Assembly: GCF_018614055.1 (NCBI RefSeq)
Contig: NZ_JAGGPB010000028.1
Coordinates: 99,897 to 159,152 of the forward strand
From: Streptomyces sp. ISL-98
GTDB lineage: Bacteria; Actinomycetota; Actinomycetes; Streptomycetales; Streptomycetaceae
DNA length: 59,256 bases
Reading direction: 5' to 3'
Positions 15,755-24,461 of this stretch are shown here, piece after piece. The position numbers and the translations under genes are program-made. The notes below the pieces were generated by a model. It saw only the letters and a list, made by a program, of their open reading frames with translations. It ran no database searches and had not been told where the DNA came from. Position 1 is the first letter of the stretch; each line of letters begins with the position of its first letter.

Positions 15755-16864
15755 TTACTTCTCCTGCTGCTTGCGCCAGCGAATTCCGGCTTCCAGGAAG
15801 CCGTCGATCTCGCCGTCGAGAACCGCCTGCGGGTTGCCGACCTCGAAGTCCGTCCGCAGGTCCTTGACCATCTGGTACGGGTGCAGGACGTACGAACGCA
15901 TCTGGTTGCCCCAGGAGTTGCCGCCGTCGCTCTTGCCGAGGGAGTCCATGAGCGCCTGCTCCTCCTGGCGGCGGCGCTCAAGGAGCTTCGCCTGGAGGAC
16001 GTTCATGGCGCTCGCCTTGTTCTGGATCTGGGAGCGCTCGTTCTGGCAGGAGACGACGATGCCGGTCGGAACGTGCGTCAGACGGACTGCGGAGTCCGTG
16101 GTGTTGACGCCCTGGCCGCCGGGGCCCGAAGCGCGGTAGACGTCCACGCGCAGCTCGGACTCGTCGATCTCGATGTGGTCGGTCTGCTCGACGACCGGCA
16201 GCACCTCGACGCCCGCGAACGACGTCTGGCGGCGGCCCTGGTTGTCGAAGGGCGAGATGCGGACCAGGCGGTGCGTGCCCTGCTCCACGGAGAGCGTTCC
16301 GTAGGCGTACGGCGCCTTGACGACGAAGGTGGTCGACTTGATGCCGGCCTCTTCCGCGTACGACGTCTCGTAGACCTCGGTGGAGTAGCCGTGGCGCTCG
16401 GCCCAGCGGAGGTACATGCGCTGGAGGCGCTCGGCGAAGTCGGAGGCGTCGACGCCGCCGGCCTCGGCGCGGATGTTGACCAGCGCCTCACGCTCGTCGT
16501 ACTCGCCGGACAGGAGTGTCCGTACTTCCATCTCGTCCAGCGCCTTGCGGACGGCGATGAGCTCGGCCTCCGCCTCCACGAGGGTGTCGGCGTCGTCCTC
16601 GGCCTCGGCGAGCTCGAAGAGCACAGAGAGGTCGTCTATCCGGCTCCGGAGGGCTTCCGTCTTGCGGAGCTCGGCCTGGAGGTGGGACAGCTTGCTCGTG
16701 ATCTTCTGCGCCGCCTCGGGGTCGTCCCACAGGGACGGGGCCGCGGCCTGCTCCTCGAGCACGGCAATATCGGCCCTCATGCTGTCGAGGTCCAGGACGG
16801 CCTCGATCGACCCCATGGTCGAGGAGAGGGACTTGAGCTCTTCGGAAACATCGACGACTGCCAC
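15755..16864 (-). CDS. prfB: Peptide chain release factor 2
   Basis: 369 residues. It has the RF2 stop-codon reading tripeptide SPF (204-206, in RISPFDNQG) and the universal GGQ (249-251, GPGGQGVN) that triggers peptidyl-tRNA hydrolysis. It terminates translation at UGA and UAA. The reading frame is continuous from ATG 16864: the E. coli-type programmed frameshift near codon 26 is absent, as usual in actinobacteria. The N-terminal helical domain is complete. Terminated by a clear hairpin just downstream. Confidence 0.97.
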   Translation of the reverse strand: MAVVDVSEELKSLSSTMGSIEAVLDLDSMRADIAVLEEQAAAPSLWDDPEAAQKITSKLSHLQAELRKTEALRSRIDDLSVLFELAEAEDDADTLVEAEAELIAVRKALDEMEVRTLLSGEYDEREALVNIRAEAGGVDASDFAERLQRMYLRWAERHGYSTEVYETSYAEEAGIKSTTFVVKAPYAYGTLSVEQGTHRLVRISPFDNQGRRQTSFAGVEVLPVVEQTDHIEIDESELRVDVYRASGPGGQGVNTTDSAVRLTHVPTGIVVSCQNERSQIQNKASAMNVLQAKLLERRRQEEQALMDSLGKSDGGNSWGNQMRSYVLHPYQMVKDLRTDFEVGNPQAVLDGEIDGFLEAGIRWRKQQEK

Positions 16865-16975
16865 GGGTCCAGCGTAACGGCACGGCGGCCAAGCGTTCCC
16901 CCTCGGCCGGTACTGCGCCTTTCTCCGCCCTTGCCCTGCGGGCTACAGCCCGGCTACGGCTTGGGCTGCGGCGGG

Positions 16976-18253
16976 CTACGGCTGGGCCGGGGACGACTGC
17001 CGCGTGTCCTGGGGGGCGGTTTCCGGGGTGTCGTCCGTCACGGCCAGCCAGCCGCCGACGCCCAGGGCTGCGGTGATCACGACCGCCGCCCCGCCGAGCA
17101 GGATGCGGCGCCTACGGACCGTGTCCGACTTGTGGCGAGCCGAACCGGGACGGCGCTGGCCCGCCGCACGGGGAGCGCGGGCCGTGCCCCGTGCGCCGCC
17201 GGCCAGCTCGTCGGGGGCCGGGACGCGCATGCTCGTATGGGTGTCGCGGCTGGAGTCGAGGGCCGAGCCCGGCACGAGCGGGACGGCGCCGCGGCGGCGC
17301 GGTTCGTCGGGTCCTGCCGACCGCTGGGAAAGGTCGCCGTACGCCGCGCCTGCCGGGTTTGCTTGGTTTGCTGCGTATCCGTCCTCCTCCGCCTCCGAGT
17401 CCGGCTCGTCCACGTCCAACGGCGGCATTCCGGCGAGGAGGGGCAGCTGGTCGCGGAGGCGGGCGGAGAGCTCGGAGGCGCGCAGCCGGGACGCCGGGGC
17501 CTTCGCCAGGCACTGGACGATGAGCTGCCAGAGCTCTTCCGGGATGCCGGGGAGGGGGACGACTGTCTCGGTGACGTGGCGGCGCAGTACGGCGCCGGGG
17601 TGGCCGCCGCCGAAGGGAGTGAAGCCCGCCAGGAGTTCATACAGGACGGTGGCCAGCGCGTAGATGTCGACGGCGGCGCGGGGCGGCAGGCCCTCGACGA
17701 TCTCGGGGGCGAGGTAGTCCGGCGTACCGATGATCTTCGTCGCGCGGGTGCGGCGCGGGGTGTCGATCAGCTTGGCCACGCCGAAGTCCGTCAGCAGCGC
17801 GGGGTGTGCGCCGCCGGGGCCGAGGGGGCCCTCCATGTCCAGGAGGATGTTCTCGGGCTTCACGTCGCGGTGGACGACGCCTGCCGCATGCGCGGCGGCG
17901 AGGCCGTCGGCCACGTCGGCGGCGATCGCGACGGCCGCCTCGGGCGCCAGGCGGCGCTCGCGGTCGAGCCGGGTGCGCAGGTCGGTGCCGCGTACGAGGT
18001 CCATGACCAGCGCGAGGTCGTTGCCGTCGACGACGAGATCGCTGACGGAGACGACCCGGGGGTGGTCCAGTCCGAGCAGCGCGGTGCGCTCCTGGACGAA
18101 GCGCCCGACGAGCTCCTGGTCGGATGCGAGGTCCTCACGCAGCAGCTTGATGGCGACGGGGCCCTCGGGTCCGTCACCCAGCCACACCGTGCCGGCACTG
18201 CCCCGTCCCAGGATCTGGTGGGCGGTGTACCGGCTGCCGATTTTCCGTGCCAA
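16976..18253 (-). CDS. pkaB: Membrane Ser/Thr protein kinase (PkaB-like)
   Basis: 425 residues. A Hanks-type kinase domain spans about 10-265, with Gly loop ILGRGSAGTVW, VAIK lysine, catalytic loop HRDVKPENILLD, DFGVAKL and APE. A juxtamembrane Pro/Arg/Ser-rich linker follows, with one membrane helix near the C-terminus (about 384-405) and only about 20 residues outside, so there is no sensor domain. The start is TTG at 18253 with Shine-Dalgarno GAGGGAG six bases upstream; the kinase fold begins directly after. It is 137 bases downstream of a second kinase gene on the same strand. The pair matches pkaA/pkaB as I recall them from S. coelicolor. Confidence 0.9.
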   Translation of the reverse strand: MARKIGSRYTAHQILGRGSAGTVWLGDGPEGPVAIKLLREDLASDQELVGRFVQERTALLGLDHPRVVSVSDLVVDGNDLALVMDLVRGTDLRTRLDRERRLAPEAAVAIAADVADGLAAAHAAGVVHRDVKPENILLDMEGPLGPGGAHPALLTDFGVAKLIDTPRRTRATKIIGTPDYLAPEIVEGLPPRAAVDIYALATVLYELLAGFTPFGGGHPGAVLRRHVTETVVPLPGIPEELWQLIVQCLAKAPASRLRASELSARLRDQLPLLAGMPPLDVDEPDSEAEEDGYAANQANPAGAAYGDLSQRSAGPDEPRRRGAVPLVPGSALDSSRDTHTSMRVPAPDELAGGARGTARAPRAAGQRRPGSARHKSDTVRRRRILLGGAAVVITAALGVGGWLAVTDDTPETAPQDTRQSSPAQP

Positions 18254-18390
18254 GACTGCTCCCTCAGCGGCGAGACGCCCTCTGACGATCGCCCTGAGGT
18301 TACGCGGGCGCCGGGGCGTCGCGTGCCCCGTATGGCGCCAATCCTTGACTTCTGGGGGCGAAATCCACCCCCAGAAGTCGACAAATCAAC

Positions 18391-20040
18391 TCAGCCGGCA
18401 GTTCCGGATCCGGGTCCGCCGAGTTCGCTCAGAAACTTCTCGACCTTGTCGTAGACGTCGCCGATCTGGGCGAAGAAGCCCTTCGTCGTACCGATCAACT
18501 CCTGGAGCCCGGAGAACTCCCAGATCAGCCAGGACGCCACGAACAGCAGGACGACCATGAACAGGCATCCCTTGAGGCAGCCGAGGCCCGGGATCCGCAT
18601 CCGGTTGGCGCTGCGGCGGCGCGGCTCGCGGGGCTCGCGCGGCGGGCGCGGGGCCGGCTGAGCGGGCTGCTGCGGCGGCGTGTACCGCTGCTGCGGGGCC
18701 GGAGCCTGGGGCTGCTGGTACTGCGGCGGGGGCGGCGGGGCGTACCGCTGCGGGGGCTGCGGACGCTGTTGCTGCTGATGCTGCGGGGGGCGCTGCTGCT
18801 GCTGTTGCGCCTGCTGTGGCTGCTGTTGCGGCTGGCGCTGGGGGCGGCGGCGCAGCGGGTCCTGGCTCGGGTCGAGGTACTGGACCTGCGTCTGCTCGTT
18901 GCGGTCGCGGGCCGCGCGCAGCTGGCTCTGCCAGGGGTGCGGGTCCTCGGGGCCGGGGGCTCCCTGCGGTACGGGCGGCATGACCGCGGTCGGGTCGGCG
19001 GCGCCTCCCTGGTGCGCGCCGGCCGAGGGCATGACGCTGGTCGCGGCACTCGGGTCGTACGAGCCCGCGTTGCTGGGCAGCACCTGGGTCGGGTCGGCGG
19101 CACCAGGGGCGTCCGGGACCGGCGCGGGTGCCGGGTCGGGTGCGAGGAGCGCGCCGACGCCCATGGCCGCCTCGACCTGGGCGGCGGACGAGTGCACGCC
19201 GACGCCGGCCGAGACGGTGCGCAGGGCGCGGGCGAGGTTCTCGGCGCTGGGCCGCTCGTCCGGTTCCTTGCGCAGGCAGCGCTCTATGACCGTCCAGAGC
19301 GGCTCGGGGACGGTGGTGGGGCGGCGGGGCTCCTCGCTGAGGTGGCGGTGGAGCACCTCCAGCGCCGTACCGCCTGCGAACGGGGGACGTCCGGTGACCA
19401 GCTCGTACAGCAGGATGCCCGCGCCGTAGATGTCGACGGCGGAGGTCTGCGGGCGCCCCTCGGCGGACTCCGGGGCGACGTAGGCCGGCGTACCGACGAA
19501 CTCGTGCGTACGAGTGAGGCCCGGGGAGTCCGCGAGGCGTGCGATGCCGAAGTCGGTGAGCATCGGGTGCATCTGGCCGTCGCGCTCGTCGAGCAGGACG
19601 TTTGCGGGCTTGAGGTCGCGGTGGACCACGCCGTCGGCGTGGCTGGCGGCGAGCGCGTCCGCGATCTGGGCGGTGAGGAGGGCGGCGGCAACCGGCGAGA
19701 AGGGACCGTTGTCACGGAGATAGCGGTGCAGGTCCGGGCCGTCGATCAGGTCCATCACGAGGGCGAGCAGGTCGCCCTCGACGACCAGGTCGCGGGTCCG
19801 CACGATGTTGGGGTGCGTCAGACGCAGGAGTACGGAGCGTTCGCGCAGGAAGCGCATCACCACGTCCGCGTCGTTCGCGAGCTCCTCCTTGAGGACCTTG
19901 ATCGCGACGGTCTCGCCGGGCTGGCCGGCCACGGCCGCCTCGGCGCCTGCGGTCTCACGCTGGCGGGCTCGCCAGACGGTGCCCGTGGCGCCGCGCCCGA
20001 GCGGCTCCTCGAGCAGGTATTTGCTGCCTACCGGCCGCAC
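18391..20040 (-). CDS. pkaA: Membrane Ser/Thr protein kinase (PkaA-like) with Gln/Pro-rich linker
   Basis: 549 residues from GTG 20040, with GGAGCG upstream as ribosome-binding site. The N-terminal kinase domain has LGRGATGTVW, VAIK, HRDLKPANVLLD, DFGIARL, VAPE; it is followed by a long disordered linker with runs of Gln and Pro (about 380-470). One membrane helix lies at about 491-510 and a short outside tail predicted to be amphipathic (FFAQIGDVYDKVEKFLSEL). Substrates are unknown. It is divergent from a gene encoding an FHA-domain ATPase; FHA domains bind phosphothreonine, so that protein is a natural candidate partner (inference). Confidence 0.92.
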   Translation of the reverse strand: MRPVGSKYLLEEPLGRGATGTVWRARQRETAGAEAAVAGQPGETVAIKVLKEELANDADVVMRFLRERSVLLRLTHPNIVRTRDLVVEGDLLALVMDLIDGPDLHRYLRDNGPFSPVAAALLTAQIADALAASHADGVVHRDLKPANVLLDERDGQMHPMLTDFGIARLADSPGLTRTHEFVGTPAYVAPESAEGRPQTSAVDIYGAGILLYELVTGRPPFAGGTALEVLHRHLSEEPRRPTTVPEPLWTVIERCLRKEPDERPSAENLARALRTVSAGVGVHSSAAQVEAAMGVGALLAPDPAPAPVPDAPGAADPTQVLPSNAGSYDPSAATSVMPSAGAHQGGAADPTAVMPPVPQGAPGPEDPHPWQSQLRAARDRNEQTQVQYLDPSQDPLRRRPQRQPQQQPQQAQQQQQRPPQHQQQQRPQPPQRYAPPPPPQYQQPQAPAPQQRYTPPQQPAQPAPRPPREPREPRRRSANRMRIPGLGCLKGCLFMVVLLFVASWLIWEFSGLQELIGTTKGFFAQIGDVYDKVEKFLSELGGPGSGTAG

Positions 20041-20503
20041 GTCATGCGCTCCCTGCTGCTCGTGGTGTACGCCGTTTCATTGCGTTTCTGCTGCGTTCTA
20101 CGGCGTTCTACGTCGTCCCGGGCGCTCGGGCCCGCATTCCGACCCACTGTAATGCCGCCCGTGTGCCACTGAACGGGGCACAGGCGGGTCGTGTTCGAGG
20201 GAAGACGCACGCATCGCATGGATGGTTGCCGAACATGCGTTCCGCACGTGTCGGCGGCGATGTCACCCTGCGATCCCAACCTGGCACTTTTACGTCCACA
20301 GCCGACCAATCAAGATCACTTGGCGGTGGGCGCCGGGCGTGTTGTCAGTGGCAGGTGCGAGGATGCCTGCAGCACGGGACTGTGGAGTCGGGAGCTTCGC
20401 GTCACGTGCCGACCTGTACCGGACGACGCGTCCGTGCCGGGTGGGGGGAATCACAGGGCGGCTCCCCTGCCGGGCACTTCGCGCAGAAGGGACCGCTGAC
20501 GCG
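20041..20503. other. 463-bp divergent intergenic region between pkaA and the FHA-FtsK gene
   Basis: No convincing gene. It contains a direct repeat of gcgttctac (about 20089-20110) on the pkaA side and one recognisable promoter-like element at 20342-20364 facing the FHA-FtsK gene. The ribosome-binding site AGAAGGGA for that gene lies at about 20485. An in-frame upstream extension of the FHA-FtsK reading frame exists but reads as noncoding. Confidence 0.7.
20342..20364 (+). promoter_or_regulatory. RecA-NDp/PafBC-like promoter element, imperfect -10
   Basis: TTGTCAGTG, eight bases, then GAGGAT. The DNA-damage motif of actinobacteria is TTGTCRGTG-N8-TAnnnT; the -35 half is perfect and the -10 half has G for the first T. 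It would give a leader of about 130 bases before ATG 20504. Confidence 0.45.
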
Positions 20504-23500
20504 ATGCAGATCCGGCTGACCGTCCTCGCGCCGCGCAGCGGCCAGAGCACCCACGCCGTGCGTGACGTCCTCGTCACCGCGCCCGCCGGAACAGCGCTGG
20601 CCGCCGTGGCCTCGGGCCTGGCCGCCGCGGTGTCCGGTCCCGGTTCGGGCCCCGAGACGACCGGTGCGGTGGTGGTCTACGCGGGGCGGGAGCGGCTCGA
20701 CGCGCAGCGCTGCGCGCTGGGTGAGCCGCCGCTGGTCGACGGGACGGTGCTGTCGCTGCACGCGCCCGCGCCGGACGGCGAGGCCCCGACGGCCCTGACC
20801 GCCCTGACGGAGACCACACCCGCCCAGCTGCACGTGGTGGCGGGCCCCGACGCCGGAGGCGTCCACCTCCTCCACGGCGGCCAGGTCCGCATCGGCCGCT
20901 CCACGGACGCGGACGTGCCGCTGGACGACCCGGACGTGTCCCGGCTGCACTGTGCGGTGACGCTGGCGGAGGACGGCCGGGTCTCGGTGGAGGACCTCGG
21001 CTCCACGAACGGCACCGCCCTGGACGGCAAGGAAGTCACCGCCCGCCCGGTACGCCTGACCCCGGGTGCGCTGCTGCGCGTAGGCGAATCCGCCCTGCGC
21101 CTGGCCCCCGGAAACCACCCCGCAACGCTCCCGGTGACGCCGGACGGCGAGGGCCACCTCCGCGTAACCCGCACGCCGGACGAGACGACCGGAAGCGCGA
21201 CCCCGGAGGCCCCGATCCCGGGCCCGCACCACGCGGGCACCGGCCCGTACGGCCCGCCCCATGGGGCTGCGCCCGCACCGGGCACCGGCACAACCGCCGG
21301 GAGCCCGGCGGGTGCGACGTACGGCCCGTCCCACGGCGGCCACGGCACGCCCGCGCCCGGCACAGGCACCGGCACACCCCCGCAGGGCTCGGTGGCGGGT
21401 TCGGGCCACCAGGGTGCGGCGTACGTCGACGGCGGCGTCCTTGCCCCGGCTCCGGCCGCTCCTTCGGCGTACGGCCCGCCCCACGGCGGCGCCGACGTGC
21501 CCGCGCCGGGGACAGGCTCCGTGCGGGGTTCCTCGACGCCCGGTGGGCGCCGTGTCTCCGGCCGCCCGCCCGCGGGGGCCGCCCCCTCCTCGGCTTCGCA
21601 GAGCGCGGCAGCAGGCGACCGATCCGGCCCCTACCCACACGGCGGCCAGGCCCGTGCGACGCCCGCTGCGGGCGGCACCTACGGCGAGCAGGCGGGGACC
21701 TCTCCCGCATCGCCCCCGAGTGACGCGTACGGCCCCGGTGGCCACCCCGGCGCCGCAAGCGCCCCGTACAGCCACGAACAGACGGCATCGCACCAGACCG
21801 GCGCCCACTCCGCGTCCGGCGCCCACATCGGCCAGGCCGGGCCCCGGCCCATCGGCCCGCAGGGCAGCGCCGGCTTCGGCGACGGCGCCTACGGCCCCGG
21901 CAACAGCCCGAATCGTCCGGACCAAGGCAGCGCCCACAGCGGGCCCGTCCCTGCCGGGAGTGATGTCACGCACGCACACGCCGCCTACGGCAGCGACGGC
22001 ACCGCCACGGCCGGTGCGCACCCCGGGGACGCGCCCGCCGCCGGGCGCGGTCGCGAGATGTACTCCGAGGCGCCCCGCCGGCGGGGCGGCATAGGGGCCT
22101 GGGCCCGGCGGCTTGCCGGGGGGCGGACGGAGACCGTGGACGAGTACGCACCGGCCGAAGCCACTCCGGTCGGGATGCCGCCCGCCCACGGCGTCGACAC
22201 CGTGCCGTCGGCCACCTCGACCACCGCCGCCCTGCCCGAGGCCTGGCCCGACCCGGCCTCGATCCTGCTCACCGCGCTCGGCCCCGGCCCCCGGCTGTGG
22301 GAGCGCGCCCCCGGGCACCCCGAGGCGCTCGTGCTCCGGCTGGGCACCGCCGACCGGGCCGCGCCCGACGGCGGGCGCCCGCTGCCCGCCGTTCCGGTGA
22401 CCGTGGGGCTGCGGGAAGTGGGCTCGCTGGGGCTCGCCGGGCCCCGCGCACGGCTGGCCGGGCTCGCCCGGTCCGCCGTGGCGCAGCTCGCCGCCCTGCA
22501 CTCCCCCACAGACCTCGAAATCGTGCTGATCAGTACGGACAGGTCCAGGGCCGTCGAAGAGCGCACCGCCGAGTGGGCCTGGCTCGGCTGGCTGCCGCAT
22601 CTGCGGCCCGCCCACGGCCAGGACTGCCGGCTGCTCCTCGCGTACGACAAGGACCAGGCCGCCGCCCGCGTCGCCGAGCTGGTGCGCCGCACCGACGAGG
22701 AACCGCAGGGGAGCGGCGCCGAAGGGCCGTACACCGTCGTGATCGTCGACGGCGACCCCGGCTCCACCGCTCTGCGCGACGCCACCGCCCGGCTCGCCGC
22801 GACCGGCGCTGCGTCCGGTATCCACCTCGTCTGCCTGGCCGAGACGCCCGCCGCCTCCCCTCTGTCCCCGGTCGCCGAGACGTACGAAGCCGCCTGCGCG
22901 GTGTCGGCGCCGTTCCGCGAGTGCGGGGCCGCCGCGCTGCTCAGCGGCGATGTGGCCACCGCGTTGCGGCTGTTGCGTACGGCGGGCGGACAGCCCGCGG
23001 GGCACGGCACGCTGGGCGCGGTGGACGCGGTGTCCGCCGCCTGGGCGGAGCGTTTCGGGCGGGCGCTGGCCCCGCTGCGTGCGGACGGACCGCCGTCCGG
23101 ACGTCCCGGCCGCGCCGCCGCGCTGCCCGCCTCCGCCCGGCTGCTGGACGAGCTGGGCCTGGCCAGGGCCACCCCGGCGTCCCTGATGGCACGCTGGGCG
23201 GCCGCGGCCGACGACGGTCAGGCGCCGGGAGCCACGCGCGCGTGGGCGGTGCTCGGAGCGGGCCCGCGCGGACCGCTGTGCGTCGACCTGACCGCCGAGG
23301 GGCCGCATCTGCTGATCGAGGGCCCGGCGGGCAGCGGCCGCACGGAGCTGCTGCGTTCCGTCGCCGCGTCGCTGGCCGCCGCCGCCCGCCCGGATCGGAT
23401 CGGTCTCGTCCTCGTCGACGGCGCGGGCGGCGGACGCGGCGACGGCCTGCGCGCCTGCACCGAACTGCCGCACGTATCGACCCACCTGGTGGCGTCCGAC

Positions 23501-24292
23501 CCCGTCCGGATGCGGGAGTTCGCCCAGGCACTGGGCGCCGAGCTGAAGCGGCGCCACGAGCTGCTCGGCAGCCTCGGCTTCGCCGAATGGCACACGAACC
23601 GCGAGATCTCCGGCCGGCTGATCAACCAGCGCCCGCCCAGCGCCGCCGAGCAGCGCGGCGACCTCGACCCGGCCCCCAGCGGCACGCTGCGCCTGCGGAC
23701 CACCACGGCCCGGGCCCAGCAGGCCCGCCCGGACACCGGCCCGTCCCCGCTCCCGCGCCTCGTCGTCCTCGTCGACGACCTCGACGCGCTGGTCGCGCCC
23801 GCCCTCGGCAGTACGGGCAGGCCCACGGCGGGTTCGGTCGTACGGGCCCTGGAAGCGGTGGCCAGGGACGGCGAGCGGCTCGGAGTGCATCTGGTGGCCA
23901 CATCCGCGAGGCCGGACCGTACGGCGGACACCGAGCTGGCCCGTGGGACGCGGCTGCGCGTGACGCTGGACGCCCCGCCGTCCGCCCCCATACCCGACGA
24001 GCCTGCGGCGGGACGCGGCAGGCTGCGGCACGCGGACGGTTCCGCGACGCCGTTCCAGGGCGGCCGGGTCACCGGACGCATTCCCCGTACGGCGACTCTG
24101 CGGCCCACCGTCGTGCCCCTGGAGTGGGAGCGGATGGGCGATCCGCCGACCCGGCGCCCGGTGCGCGAACTGGGCAACGGGCCGACGGACCTGGCTCTGC
24201 TGGCCAGCGCCCTGGACCGGGCGGCCCGTACGGTCAACGCGTCACCGTTGCCGCCTCTCGGCACCCCTGTCACACCTTCCTCCGAAGCCTGA
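20504..24292 (+). CDS. FHA-domain FtsK/SpoIIIE (EccC-like) ATPase
   Basis: 1262 residues from ATG 20504. An N-terminal part of ubiquitin-like or beta character is followed by an FHA domain (about 108-200; GRS 131-133, SRLHC 146-150, STNG 167-170) that should bind phosphothreonine. A disordered Pro/Gly/Ala/His-rich stretch runs from about 205 to 620. A degenerate ATPase-like domain follows (VTVGLREVGSLGLAGPRARL, no proper Walker A), then a FtsK-type domain with Walker A EGPAGSGRTE (about 938-947) and Walker B RLVVLVDDLDAL (about 1085). Overall it resembles type VII secretion motor relatives of Streptomyces rather than a septal FtsK, since no membrane helices are seen. No WXG100 or other T7SS genes are adjacent. 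It is divergent from two Ser/Thr kinases. Confidence 0.85.
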   Translation: MQIRLTVLAPRSGQSTHAVRDVLVTAPAGTALAAVASGLAAAVSGPGSGPETTGAVVVYAGRERLDAQRCALGEPPLVDGTVLSLHAPAPDGEAPTALTALTETTPAQLHVVAGPDAGGVHLLHGGQVRIGRSTDADVPLDDPDVSRLHCAVTLAEDGRVSVEDLGSTNGTALDGKEVTARPVRLTPGALLRVGESALRLAPGNHPATLPVTPDGEGHLRVTRTPDETTGSATPEAPIPGPHHAGTGPYGPPHGAAPAPGTGTTAGSPAGATYGPSHGGHGTPAPGTGTGTPPQGSVAGSGHQGAAYVDGGVLAPAPAAPSAYGPPHGGADVPAPGTGSVRGSSTPGGRRVSGRPPAGAAPSSASQSAAAGDRSGPYPHGGQARATPAAGGTYGEQAGTSPASPPSDAYGPGGHPGAASAPYSHEQTASHQTGAHSASGAHIGQAGPRPIGPQGSAGFGDGAYGPGNSPNRPDQGSAHSGPVPAGSDVTHAHAAYGSDGTATAGAHPGDAPAAGRGREMYSEAPRRRGGIGAWARRLAGGRTETVDEYAPAEATPVGMPPAHGVDTVPSATSTTAALPEAWPDPASILLTALGPGPRLWERAPGHPEALVLRLGTADRAAPDGGRPLPAVPVTVGLREVGSLGLAGPRARLAGLARSAVAQLAALHSPTDLEIVLISTDRSRAVEERTAEWAWLGWLPHLRPAHGQDCRLLLAYDKDQAAARVAELVRRTDEEPQGSGAEGPYTVVIVDGDPGSTALRDATARLAATGAASGIHLVCLAETPAASPLSPVAETYEAACAVSAPFRECGAAALLSGDVATALRLLRTAGGQPAGHGTLGAVDAVSAAWAERFGRALAPLRADGPPSGRPGRAAALPASARLLDELGLARATPASLMARWAAAADDGQAPGATRAWAVLGAGPRGPLCVDLTAEGPHLLIEGPAGSGRTELLRSVAASLAAAARPDRIGLVLVDGAGGGRGDGLRACTELPHVSTHLVASDPVRMREFAQALGAELKRRHELLGSLGFAEWHTNREISGRLINQRPPSAAEQRGDLDPAPSGTLRLRTTTARAQQARPDTGPSPLPRLVVLVDDLDALVAPALGSTGRPTAGSVVRALEAVARDGERLGVHLVATSARPDRTADTELARGTRLRVTLDAPPSAPIPDEPAAGRGRLRHADGSATPFQGGRVTGRIPRTATLRPTVVPLEWERMGDPPTRRPVRELGNGPTDLALLASALDRAARTVNASPLPPLGTPVTPSSEA

Positions 24293-24461
24293 CTGGACGT
24301 CACGGGCCCATCACGATCACCCAGTTGACAGTGATGGCACTATTGCGGGCCCCCGACCGCCGGGCGTAGACCTGACGCACGGGACAGCGAAACCGGCACC
24401 GGCGCCACCTTCGTCCGAGGGCTGCGCCGGTCCGTACGCGCACGGGAGAGACGGGGCAGTG

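Noticed and set aside
20402..24031. 1209-codon minus-strand open frame opposite the FHA-FtsK gene
   Set aside because: The plus-strand protein has clear FHA and Walker motifs; the antisense product has none.
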